A DNA stretch of 64,000 nucleotides from Nitrospira sp. GTDB lineage: Bacteria > Nitrospirota > Nitrospiria > Nitrospirales > Nitrospiraceae. This document shows, one piece after another, positions 35,946 through 43,927 of the stretch. The position numbers and the translations under genes are program-made. Location: the NCBI GenBank assembly GCA_024760545.1, contig CP060501.1, positions 2,517,501 through 2,581,500 on the forward strand, given 5' to 3'. Position 1 is the stretch's first letter. Each line of letters starts with the position of its first letter. Below the pieces are notes generated by a model that did not search any database, was not told where the DNA came from, and saw only the letters and a program-made list of their open reading frames with translations.

Positions 35946-36793
35946 TCTACGTAAAAAGGGACTCAAGCCTTATTCCCGAGGCTGTGATGAAGGTGGCATT
36001 GAGGGCGCAAGGAAAGCTGGAATCACTTCCGGAAGCCGAACGCATATCTTTCATCAAAAAGAAGTCCCACATCTGGAGAAAGTTTGCACGGTACCTATCG
36101 CAAATGTCTTATGGGAAATGTTGGTATTCTGAAAGTTGTGATCCTCAATCTTTCTTTGATGTCGACCATTACCGTCCGAAATTAGAGGCTAGACGATCAG
36201 AGGAAGTGGTGGATCCAGGCTATGCTTGGTTGGCCTTCTCTTGGGATAATTTCCGCTATTCTGCACAACGATCCAACCGCATAAACAAGAATGAAGAGAC
36301 GGATCTAAATGAGGGGAAAGGTAATTGGTTTCCTCTGATGGAAGGAAGTCCCATGGCTTGCTGGCACGATCGGTGTGAGGGCGCAGAAAAGCCTGTCTTG
36401 CTCGACCCTGTTAATAGAGCAGACGTTCAGTTGATCGATGTCATGGCTGACGGGAGGATAGGGCCCAGTCTGACATGTATTGGCACTTCTGTTCATCGTG
36501 TTGAGCGATCCATTGAACTCTATGGGCTTAATCTCCCGCGTCTGAAAGCCGCCCGATTGAAAGTCATGCGAGAGGTGGCGGATCTCCATTCCGTGTTGTT
36601 CAAAATGCTTGAGGCGGGAGCTTCTGCTGGCGAAATGGCAGATTCTTTACCTGTCCAGCAACAAATCGACTCCATCAAGTTCAAGACACTTCCGATAAGC
36701 CCTTATTCAAAAGCTGCTCGCGCGCAGCTATTTCGATTGACAGGTGGAGCTTCCTTATGTGCACAGCCGGAGGAAATGGCTGAGACAACATGA
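35942..36793 (+). CDS. HNH nuclease of the Septu-type pair (PtuB-like), atypical zinc site
   Basis: 283 residues from a GTG that overlaps the ATPase stop. The catalytic strand FDVDHYRPK (His76) and the later KGNWFPL block match the TIGR02646/PtuB family. The family's zinc ligands are normally KC-x-x-C and SC-x-x-CN. Here the first pair reads KCWYSE (second Cys replaced by Ser63, with an extra Cys66) and the second reads SAQRSN (Ala108, Ser111), so three of four ligands are missing while the frame is intact. Either a zinc-free variant or an inactivated nuclease. It would cut nucleic acid when the ATPase is triggered. Confidence 0.8.
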   Translation: MIYVKRDSSLIPEAVMKVALRAQGKLESLPEAERISFIKKKSHIWRKFARYLSQMSYGKCWYSESCDPQSFFDVDHYRPKLEARRSEEVVDPGYAWLAFSWDNFRYSAQRSNRINKNEETDLNEGKGNWFPLMEGSPMACWHDRCEGAEKPVLLDPVNRADVQLIDVMADGRIGPSLTCIGTSVHRVERSIELYGLNLPRLKAARLKVMREVADLHSVLFKMLEAGASAGEMADSLPVQQQIDSIKFKTLPISPYSKAARAQLFRLTGGASLCAQPEEMAETT

Positions 36794-36831
36794 ATGTTAG
36801 CTCGAGTGGCAGTTCGGAGAAAGGCTGAAGT

Positions 36832-37728
36832 ATGACCAAAGGCCTGTCAGTTCGACCTCCCAAGTATACCGACTACATCAATCCGGTCTTGGAAGTGTTG
36901 AAACGGCTCGGTGGTTCGGCGCGACCCGCAGAGGTATGCCCAGCCATTGCCAAGGATCTTGGACTGCCTGATTCTATTCTTGAAGAGCGTCTCGCGAACG
37001 GAGTCTCACGCTTTGAGAACCAGGTGCACTGGGCACGGTTTTACCTCGTGAAGGCAGGATACATCGATTCCTCTAAGCGTGGTGTGTGGTCGTTGACCGA
37101 AAAGGGGAGAGTTGCTTCTCGAATGTCAGAAGGAGATATCCGCGAACTGGTGAAACATGTTCTAGAGATTACAGCGCGCCCCGAAGGGATTGTGCCCCCG
37201 GCTGTGTCCTCTGGTGGGATGAAAGGTGTGGAACTAGAGGAACTGACTTTGCCAGGTATGCCAGACTCCACATATCGTGAGCAGCTACTCGCTACCATGA
37301 AATCGATACCGCCTGCTGGTTTTGAAAGATTATGCCAGCGGCTCCTCCGAGAATCCGGTTTTGAGGAAGTTGTGGTAACAGGGCGTTCAGGTGACGGTGG
37401 AATTGATGGTCATGGTGTACTCGAACTCAATCCGTTCGTGAGCTTCCGTGTCTACTTCCAATGTAAGCGTTACGACGGATCAGTGGGACCAGGTGTAGTG
37501 CGAGATTTTCGCGGAGCCATGATGGGCAGGGCAGACAAAGGTCTCATCTTAAGCACGGGTAATTTTTCTACGGAGGCGAAGCGAGAAGCGATTCGTGATG
37601 GTGTTCCACCCATCGAGCTCGTCGATGGCGAAAGGCTCATTCAGATGTTTGAACAACTAGAGTTGGGCTTAAAGCCGCGCAAAACCTACGACCTTGATCC
37701 AGATTTCTTTAAGCCTTTTAAATCGTAG
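36832..37728 (+). CDS. mrr: Mrr-type restriction endonuclease
   Basis: 298 residues. An N-terminal winged-helix Mrr_N domain (about 1-95) and a C-terminal PD-(D/E)xK nuclease with GDGGIDG and QCKRY (QxK) motifs. Mrr enzymes cut modified (methylated) DNA (type IV). It lies 38 bases behind the HNH gene in the same operon, so R-M of unmodified and restriction of modified DNA are combined. A conflict with the resident HsdM pattern must be avoided by specificity. Confidence 0.92.
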   Translation: MTKGLSVRPPKYTDYINPVLEVLKRLGGSARPAEVCPAIAKDLGLPDSILEERLANGVSRFENQVHWARFYLVKAGYIDSSKRGVWSLTEKGRVASRMSEGDIRELVKHVLEITARPEGIVPPAVSSGGMKGVELEELTLPGMPDSTYREQLLATMKSIPPAGFERLCQRLLRESGFEEVVVTGRSGDGGIDGHGVLELNPFVSFRVYFQCKRYDGSVGPGVVRDFRGAMMGRADKGLILSTGNFSTEAKREAIRDGVPPIELVDGERLIQMFEQLELGLKPRKTYDLDPDFFKPFKS

Positions 37729-37739
37729 ATGAAATAAGC

Positions 37740-38360
37740 ATGAAGTGTAACGATAGGACGTCTCCCAAAAGGAGTTGTGCACCGAAAAGGAGGGGTAACT
37801 TCCTATCTCTTGAGGACATCATCGAGGACTACATCGTCAGGGTTCGGCCTGATGCTGCCGCAGAGCTTTCCTATTATGGAAGTCGTCCTTCGCTGGCGGA
37901 AACCATCAGGATTGGCGCAAATGGCATTTATCGTGGTGAAAAGCGGCATGATCATCAAAGAAGAATTCCGGCTCAGTCTTTGGCAACATTCGCGCAGCGC
38001 TTGTTGGACCACGAGCCTGATATTCGAGCATGTAAGTCCTTTTCAAAACTCCATGATCTTCTAGCAAATTTGTCAAAGGACATTTATAGGGTAGGCCCTC
38101 TCACGGTATATGACACTGCTACTCGAATCGGGGCAAAGCGTCGGTTATTTCCGCGCGAAGTGTATCTCCATGCAGGAACAAGTCAAGGTGCCTTGGCGTT
38201 GGGAATCGACTCAGGGTTGAAAACAGCAAGCTTGTCCATTTTTCCAGATGAATTCAACAGGCTGGAACCTTACGAGGTAGAAGATGTCTTATGTATCTAT
38301 AAGAAGGAATTACGCAAGCTAGCTCAGGGAATGCGATCAAGAAGTACCCGGAATCTTTGA
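37740..38360 (+). CDS. Last gene of the defence operon, HhH-like, unknown
   Basis: 206 residues, 11 bases behind mrr. A basic first ~20 residues are followed by a helical domain; the segment VGPLTVYDTATRIGAKRRL...VYLHAGTSQGALALG resembles a helix-hairpin-helix DNA-binding unit. Proteins with a VYDTA-RIG and YLHAG block occur widely as unnamed singletons. No nuclease motif is seen. It could be a DNA-binding accessory to Mrr or to the HsdS extension. I cannot name a function. Confidence 0.65.
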   Translation: MKCNDRTSPKRSCAPKRRGNFLSLEDIIEDYIVRVRPDAAAELSYYGSRPSLAETIRIGANGIYRGEKRHDHQRRIPAQSLATFAQRLLDHEPDIRACKSFSKLHDLLANLSKDIYRVGPLTVYDTATRIGAKRRLFPREVYLHAGTSQGALALGIDSGLKTASLSIFPDEFNRLEPYEVEDVLCIYKKELRKLAQGMRSRSTRNL

Positions 38361-38438
38361 TTGGGACCGTGAAAGGATACCGAGACTCCTTTCTGGCTAC
38401 ATCTACCTGACCAGTAAACCTTTATTCGAGGATGGCAA

Positions 38439-38735
38439 GTCGCCATCGGCTATGGACGGCCGGTTAGCACCTGCGAGGCGCATCGCTCGCGCCAGTAACT
38501 CTGTCACTCCCGCTGCGGGGTCCTCTCCGGCCCGCCGGTTCCGGCCTTTGTCTCCTGTTTCCTCGGTGAACTGTACGGTGCCTCTCCTCCTCCTGTGAGA
38601 GAGTCACCTACAGTTCAACACAAGGAGGAAACGAGATGGCGACCAACAATTCATCCAAACGACCCGCGACGACGTTGCGATGTGGGAACATCAAGGCCAC
38701 GATCTGGCAGAATGTCCATGAGAAGGGGCCGTTCC
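38439..38735 (+). repeat. Four-copy leader/small-gene module, copy 1 (broken)
   Basis: Leader plus the first ~33 codons of the 81-aa gene (ATG 38636, start MATNNSSKRPATTLRCGN). Around GPFL the sequence switches into the 3' part of an unrelated ATPase gene. The leader matches the other copies over about 200 bases, including the CTCTC/GAGAG hairpin just before the Shine-Dalgarno. This copy cannot give a normal product. Confidence 0.85.
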
Positions 38736-38737
38736 TC

Positions 38738-39372
38738 TCTGGCGCGGGAAGAACCATGTTCCTGTCGGACAGCTGGTCGAGGATTTCGCCCGCTATCTCT
38801 ACCTTCCCAGATTGCGGAACCCCGAAGTGTTGCTGGAATCGATTCGCAGTGGGCTCGGTCTTCTTTTATGGCATCAAGAGTAGTTTGCCTACGCCGACAG
38901 TTTCGATGAAGCTGCTGGCCGCTATCGTGGCCTGCGCTGTGGGCATCCTGTTCTCATCACGAGCACCGATCCGGGGCTGCTGGTTCGGCCTGAAGTCGCG
39001 GTGCAGCAGCAGGAAGCTGAGGCTAAGACAGCTCCTTCCAAGACAGGACAGTCAGAAGCAGAAGCCGGCGGCGAACCGAACACGGGAGGGGCAGGAACTG
39101 GCAAAGGCACTGCTGCGACGCCCAAAGGTTCACGCGCGCCAAAACGTTTTCATGGAAGCGTCAGTCTTGACCCAACCCGCGTAGGTCGCGATGCTGGGCG
39201 AATCGCCGATGAAGTGATCTCGCACCTTGTCGGCCTGATGGGCTCCGATGTGAAAGTGACCTTGGAGATTGAGGCTGAGATTCCAAACGGCGCGCCGGAT
39301 AACGTGGTTCGGACCGTCACCGAGAACAGCCGGACATTGAAGTTCACCAACCAAGGGTTTGAAGAGGAGTAA
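38738..39372 (+). pseudogene. 3' remnant of a DUF499-type ATPase gene
   Basis: In one frame this reads PLWRGKNHVPVGQLVEDFARYLYLPRL ... then an in-frame TAG at 38881, then FAYADSFDEAAGRY ... DPGLLVRPEVA, a Gln/Glu/Gly-rich linker, and ends with a SVSLDPTRVGRDAGRIADEV ... TLEIEAEIP domain and TAA. This is the C-terminal half of DUF499/Swt1-type ATP-binding proteins seen in defence islands. The 5' part is missing, fused to copy 1 of the repeat module. Decayed. Confidence 0.75.
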
Positions 39373-39460
39373 ATCCTCTATCATGTTCGTAAGTTCTTAG
39401 GCTTCGCTCTTGTTTTTGGAGCACAATCATCCTGACTATTGATCAGTGCGCTTGGAGATT

Positions 39461-39976
39461 ATGGTGCCAGAGACCCCTCAGCCGCCTTTACACCTCTTAA
39501 CAATTCCAACTGAACCGCGGCTCAATGAAGCGCTCGGTTGCTTGGCTATCGCTCACACGCACCTCGAATTGATCCTCAGATATTGCGTGAAAACAATCGC
39601 AAGTCAGACCATACGACAGGGGCTCGACGCAACAGAAGGAGAACGGATCTCAGACTTACGAACCAGAATTAAACGCCTATTCAAGGAGAGAAAAGCAACA
39701 GCGCTGGAGAAAAACACATTAGATGCCCTTCTCGGTCGAGCAAAGCGCTTATCAGAAAAGAGAAATTCATATGTTCATCGAGCGTGGTCGCAGACTGGTG
39801 CCGGAAAAATAATCAGGAAAGATGAACAGCACCAATGGGGAGCCGCACCCACCGAGGACGAAATCATGCATGCGGCTCGAGAAATCACGCAACTAGTTAA
39901 GGAAATCAATACTGAGCGGCTCCATGGCTTCATCAGGGAGGTTGTCCTACGGTCCGGGGAATCTAAAATGTCCTAG
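39461..39976 (+). CDS. HEPN-like small protein
   Basis: 171 residues from ATG 39461 (a GTG at 39446 is possible). All-helical by composition, with the motif KRNSYVHRAW (R-x4-H), the active-site pattern of HEPN ribonuclease/toxin domains, preceded by a helix of ALGCLAIAHTHLELILRYCV type. It stands alone between a DUF499 relic and copy 2 of the repeat module; a nucleotidyltransferase antitoxin is not adjacent. Function inferred from the motif only. Confidence 0.6.
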   Translation: MVPETPQPPLHLLTIPTEPRLNEALGCLAIAHTHLELILRYCVKTIASQTIRQGLDATEGERISDLRTRIKRLFKERKATALEKNTLDALLGRAKRLSEKRNSYVHRAWSQTGAGKIIRKDEQHQWGAAPTEDEIMHAAREITQLVKEINTERLHGFIREVVLRSGESKMS

Positions 39977-40239
39977 CGGAAGACACCTAATAACGCATTG
40001 AAGGTGATATGGTTTCCATTGTTCTTGGAGAAATTGAAAGGTACCCTGATTCTTTTCTCGCGCCATTTCCCTCTTCTGCATCAAGCGGTGTTCGAATTGT
40101 TCGGTCGCCACGGCTCCAGCCGACCGGCTTACACCTGCGAGGCGCACCGTTCGCGCCAGTAGCCTGTCACTCCCGCTGCGTGGTCCTCTCCGGTCCGCCG
40201 GTTCCGGCCTTTGCCTCACGTTTCCTCTGTGACCTGTGC

Positions 40240-40271
40240 GGTGCCTCTCCTCCTCCCGTGAGAGAGTCACC
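40240..40271 (+). promoter_or_regulatory. Conserved 5'-leader hairpin (copy 2)
   Basis: Two-part stem GGTG + CTCTC / GAGAG + CACC immediately before AAGGAGGAAA. The same structure stands at 48274-48305 and in the broken copies. Could control translation of the 81-aa gene. Confidence 0.5.
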
Positions 40272-40297
40272 TTCATTTCACACAAGGAGGAAACAAG

Positions 40298-40543
40298 ATG
40301 GCGACCAACACCTCATCCAAACGACCGGCAACCACGCTGCGGTGTGGAAACATCAAGGCGACGATCTGGCAGAACGTCAGCGAGAACGGACCGTTCTTCA
40401 CAACGACCTTGTCTCGCCCATTCAAGGATCACTCCGGGGCTTGGCGCAACGGCACCTCATTCGGTCTCAACGACCTGGAGGCGCTGATAAATGTCACCTT
40501 TGAGGCGAAGGAGTGGATCGCCACTCATGAACTGAAGCGCTGA
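40298..40543 (+). CDS. 81-aa small protein of the repeat module (copy 2)
   Basis: 81 residues behind AAGGAGGAAAC. A polar Ser/Lys/Arg start, then RCGNIKATIWQN, GPFF, SRPFKD, W, TSFGLNDLEAL and an aromatic C-terminal helix: a compact beta-alpha domain with no catalytic residues visible. About 80% identical to the copy at 48332-48577. Similar short proteins of this KATIWQN-GPF-SFG-NDL type occur on plasmids and islands; a single-stranded-nucleic-acid or partner-binding role is possible but unproven. Confidence 0.8.
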   Translation: MATNTSSKRPATTLRCGNIKATIWQNVSENGPFFTTTLSRPFKDHSGAWRNGTSFGLNDLEALINVTFEAKEWIATHELKR

Positions 40544-40554
40544 GGTGCTTCACT

Positions 40555-40584
40555 GGGAAGCTTCCGGCTCTCTGGGGGCTTCCC
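40555..40584 (+). terminator. Hairpin after the copy 2 small gene
   Basis: GGGAAGC ... GCTTCCC with an inner CC/GG pairing, then CTTCAG. The counterpart of the clearer terminator at 48590-48622 in copy 4. Confidence 0.5.
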
Positions 40585-40997
40585 TTCAGCCGTTCGCAAG
40601 AACCGTCCCGTCCTCAGGCTAGTCGCCACATTACTCCTTGGATGGATATGATGGCTCTGCCCAGCTTCTTATCACAAGAAGGTCGCGTAAGCGCCAGCGA
40701 GAACAACATGAAAACCGTGAGCCAACAGTGCATCAATGGCAGGTTCAGTCGCAATGAAACCACATGATATGTGAATCATGTATTACTAGGGCCAAATGTC
40801 TCTAGACTGAAGTGGAATAGACAGTGTCATAGATAATGCTATTGTTGGCACCACTATGGGGTAAAAAACCGAATCCTCAGCTCGCCTGTAATCAGTCCGC
40901 CTCACTATCCCAACCGCTCTAACAAGCTAACGCCGATCAAACGGGAGACTGTTGATCCAACGTTTGTCAGCGATTCTCAGCAAATTAAGGTGAACAT
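40585..40997. other. Gene-free stretch before the protease cassette
   Basis: 413 bases with no supported gene. Moderately AT-rich; probably contains the promoter of the four-gene cassette starting at 40998. Confidence 0.5.
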
Positions 40998-41837
40998 ATG
41001 GCACGTATTGGAAACTTCCAATTGGTGGTCCAAACGCGGGATGAAGACAACGCTGGAAGTACTAATCTGATTCGTCTTTTTTCCGGGTTTACGGAGGTAG
41101 CGAATTTTAAAAAGACCCCTCCAGCCCGCGGGAAGGCCAAAATGTATTTTGCCAATGTCGATTTAGATTATGACCAATTTCTTTCCAATGCAATTTCCCT
41201 TGCCATGACAAGTAATGACGCTTGGGCTCCCAGGTCAGCCTTTCTCTTTGGATTGGTCATATCCAACGGCGCTATGATTATGCCTCTCGCACAAAACTTC
41301 TTCCTGCACCCCAATTCTTGGGTGAGCCAGGATGTCAGCAAAGGTCTAGACCGTTGGCCAATGCAATCGCTTGCTCGTGCAACCCCTAGCGATCCGCTCG
41401 ATACACTGATCTTTTGTATGATGACCGCTGACATGGCCAATGCTGAAAGTCCTGGGCCTTTTGAGCTATCACTGTTCGGCAATGTGGGAGGACAGCCTGT
41501 ACTGGTCTATCAAACCGTGTTAGCAACCGTGGGAACGCAGAACCCGGCAGAAAGGGATGGAACATACTTGACCATGTTGCCAATTTGGTCGCAACTGAAT
41601 TTCACCGCTGATAAATTGGCTGGAGTGCAAATAGTAAATCGCTCTGATGATTCTTGGTTGCCTGCTGACATACTACTATTTGCGGCGAACAAGCAGCTCA
41701 CCAAGGCACGCCTCCTTAGTAGATGGCCCATAGACGGCAGTCACTTAGTGAGCCAGGATCCACATGATAGCGAAACGAAAACATTTAGGGCACATCAAGC
41801 TGTAGCCTTCCCAATTCGCTTGGATAACTTAGTCTGA
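40998..41837 (+). CDS. Unknown protein, first gene of the protease cassette
   Basis: 279 residues, soluble, no signal peptide. Beta-rich, with the segment NRSDDSWLPADILLFA, which resembles a PLAT/LH2-type surface loop (D-x-W-x-P), and two related-looking stretches WVSQDVSKGLDRWP and LSRWPIDGSHLVSQD, hinting at an internal duplication. It starts the four-gene group 40998-46593 and is 30 bases before the papain-like gene, so they are probably co-transcribed. Function unknown. Confidence 0.65.
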   Translation: MARIGNFQLVVQTRDEDNAGSTNLIRLFSGFTEVANFKKTPPARGKAKMYFANVDLDYDQFLSNAISLAMTSNDAWAPRSAFLFGLVISNGAMIMPLAQNFFLHPNSWVSQDVSKGLDRWPMQSLARATPSDPLDTLIFCMMTADMANAESPGPFELSLFGNVGGQPVLVYQTVLATVGTQNPAERDGTYLTMLPIWSQLNFTADKLAGVQIVNRSDDSWLPADILLFAANKQLTKARLLSRWPIDGSHLVSQDPHDSETKTFRAHQAVAFPIRLDNLV

Positions 41838-41867
41838 GGCGCGCACCCTATAGCCAATGGAAGCATT

Positions 41868-43724
41868 ATGCCACAGCTCATCCCTGATCAACTGCGCGAC
41901 CAACTTGTCAAAGAAGCACTAGAGTCGTTCAACGACATATCGGACTGGACTCAAGCCAGGCCAGCTGGGTTCAGACCAGTTTATGACATCGATGGAAATG
42001 CCGCCTACTATGAAGTGAGCATTAATGACCGCCAGGGAATAAACAGAGGATATGTATTAGTCGCTGCAACAGAAAACGACTTGCCCATCTTAGAGTTAAG
42101 TGAAACTGCAAGACCTCCATCGCATCAACTGGCTGTAATGGTTGGAGATCAGAATTTTAAGATGGTGTATTTTGGGCCAGGTTATATCGCGGCTGAAGAT
42201 ACGAATGGTAATCTTATTGCAGAAATAGGTGAACGCCCCACTGTTATTCCTTCTGAGGCCAGACTTCATACCCGTGGCGAAGGTAGTAACTTCAGGCCCG
42301 TGCCTCCAAGGGATCCGCTTCCAGCCGTCCCTCGACAAGAAATCAAGCGTAGACTGACTCAGTGGTCTTATGCAGAGTTGAAACGGACCTTCGTCCGTCC
42401 ACAACCGGCTGCTGAGAATCTAGCGTCATATTGGAGCGCTGCTAAATCGCCTAATAGTCCCTGTACATTTAATGTTCGAGCATCCGCGGATGCTCCAAAA
42501 GGTCATTCATATTTCTTGCAGATTCCCCAAAATAAACCACCCAACACCAACGACCATGCGTCCGGGTGCGGAGCCACTGCTTGGATGAATCTGTTTGGCT
42601 GGCACAATCTCAACTTCACTCCTAGTCTGCTAGATGCTGATAGAAGGGACAACGACCCGTACATCGAGAACTTGACGATGGCACTCCATGACTATCTTGG
42701 AACTTATGAACCATGGTGGACTTTCGACTCCGATCAGGGCTTCACTTGGCCGGAGGACATGGCGCGTGGCTTCGAATTCGTACGAACCCGACTTCACCAT
42801 ACCGCCGATTACTGGTATCGCCAAGACTGGTGGAATACTGACGAGTCTTGGGTTTTCCAAGTTGGCCGGGATGCAATAAAGAAGAAGCGGCCATTTATCG
42901 TCGGCTATTACTCTGACCTACACTATGCAATAGGGTATCAAACGCGGGAATGCACCGGACACATGGTCACTATTCAGGTGGATAGGGCAAATACCATGAA
43001 TGTGCGGGTCGTTCACCGGTACATTCATATCTATACTGGTTGGAGCAATGACGATTCGAAAGATAAATGGATACCAATATCAACTATCTTTGGCATCTGG
43101 GCCGCCTATGATTTTCGGAAACTTCCAAGCGGATCCGTTGGGGAAGAGATCAAGCGATATTTTTGGTCTTCAGGGTGGACGACCGTGGAGTTCTATCAGG
43201 AAGGACCTTCGACCTATCTCTTCTCGCTGAAGAGTAATAATGGCCTCGTCCACATCACGCGCATGAACGCCGACGGCACGGTCGGTCCCCGCATTGACAC
43301 CCGCGATTGGTCCAGCGGATGGACTCACGCTAAGCCATTCCAGATCGGTGCCGCCTCTTTTCTATTGATCCTCAAGGAAGCCACTGGTGAGGCACACATT
43401 TACAAGATCAACAGTGGTGGCAGCGTTGGAGCGCAAGTTGCTCGGTATGATTGGTCTGCAGGGTGGACGACCGTGGAGTTCTATCAGGAAGGACCGTGGA
43501 CCTATCTCTTCACACTAAAGAGTAGTAATGGCCTCGTGCACGTTACGCGCATGAACGCCGACGGCACGGTCGGTCCCCGCATTGACACCCGCGATTGGTC
43601 CAGCGGGTGGACTCATGCAAAACCTTTTAAGATAGGCGCCACTACCTTTCTGTGCCTACTCAAAGAAGGGACGGGTGAGTCACACTTTCACAAGATCCAC
43701 CATGATGGCAGCACTAATGAGTGA
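41868..43724 (+). CDS. Papain-like cysteine protease with C-terminal propeller-like repeats
   Basis: 618 residues. The N-terminal ~190 residues have no assignment. The middle holds the catalytic Cys234 in HASGCGATAWMNLFGWHN, a C39/streptopain-like Cys box at the head of a helix, and a likely His365 in CTGHMVTIQV, followed by a WSND stretch that could supply the third residue. From about 425 to the end lie four ~48-residue repeats (DWSSGWT-x-x-F...G...L-x-x-LK...G...HI-x-x-x...GTVG), like tachylectin-type beta-propeller blades. No signal peptide: an intracellular protease with a binding propeller would fit a conflict or toxin effector. Product and target unknown. Confidence 0.7.
   Translation: MPQLIPDQLRDQLVKEALESFNDISDWTQARPAGFRPVYDIDGNAAYYEVSINDRQGINRGYVLVAATENDLPILELSETARPPSHQLAVMVGDQNFKMVYFGPGYIAAEDTNGNLIAEIGERPTVIPSEARLHTRGEGSNFRPVPPRDPLPAVPRQEIKRRLTQWSYAELKRTFVRPQPAAENLASYWSAAKSPNSPCTFNVRASADAPKGHSYFLQIPQNKPPNTNDHASGCGATAWMNLFGWHNLNFTPSLLDADRRDNDPYIENLTMALHDYLGTYEPWWTFDSDQGFTWPEDMARGFEFVRTRLHHTADYWYRQDWWNTDESWVFQVGRDAIKKKRPFIVGYYSDLHYAIGYQTRECTGHMVTIQVDRANTMNVRVVHRYIHIYTGWSNDDSKDKWIPISTIFGIWAAYDFRKLPSGSVGEEIKRYFWSSGWTTVEFYQEGPSTYLFSLKSNNGLVHITRMNADGTVGPRIDTRDWSSGWTHAKPFQIGAASFLLILKEATGEAHIYKINSGGSVGAQVARYDWSAGWTTVEFYQEGPWTYLFTLKSSNGLVHVTRMNADGTVGPRIDTRDWSSGWTHAKPFKIGATTFLCLLKEGTGESHFHKIHHDGSTNE
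43165..43625 (+). repeat. Internal tandem duplication in the protease/propeller gene
   Basis: The stretch from 43165 recurs 288 bases (96 codons, two blades) later at 43453 with near-identical DNA, including a long block around CCGACGGCACGGTCGGTCCC. DNA-level identity shows a recent duplication or gene conversion inside the propeller. Confidence 0.8.
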
Positions 43725-43927
43725 GATGCTCAGAGACGAATTAAGCATATCCATGCTTTGGTGCTACAGAAAAGCCGTAATAAGTGAAGTGTGGATGTTG
43801 GCTTTTCTCGTATTGTCTACCTTTACTATTTTTAGTTTCGGTGTGGTTGACCTATCGTGAACTATAACAATTCTCCGAACCCTACAGGACGAGCAATCAC
43901 GACAACCTTAAGGTCAAGGAGCAAAAC

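Larger units (their letters stand above)
40104..40584 (+). repeat. Four-copy leader/small-gene module, copy 2 (intact)
   Basis: A leader of about 190 bases, the 81-aa gene (40298-40543) and a hairpin terminator. The repeat homology extends about 50 bases further upstream in copies 2 and 3 (GCATCAAGCGGTG-like). The leader hairpin lies at 40240-40271: GGTG..CTCTC, 10-base loop, GAGAG..CACC. In the four copies the stem is invariant while the loop varies, suggesting RNA structure under selection. Confidence 0.85.

Noticed and set aside
38636..39184. 182-aa open frame as a real gene
   Set aside because: It is a fusion of copy 1 of the small gene with out-of-frame reading of the DUF499 remnant.
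43675..43860. 61-aa frame overlapping the end of the protease gene
   Set aside because: Starts inside the protease gene in another frame, no Shine-Dalgarno; hydrophobic stretch probably fortuitous.
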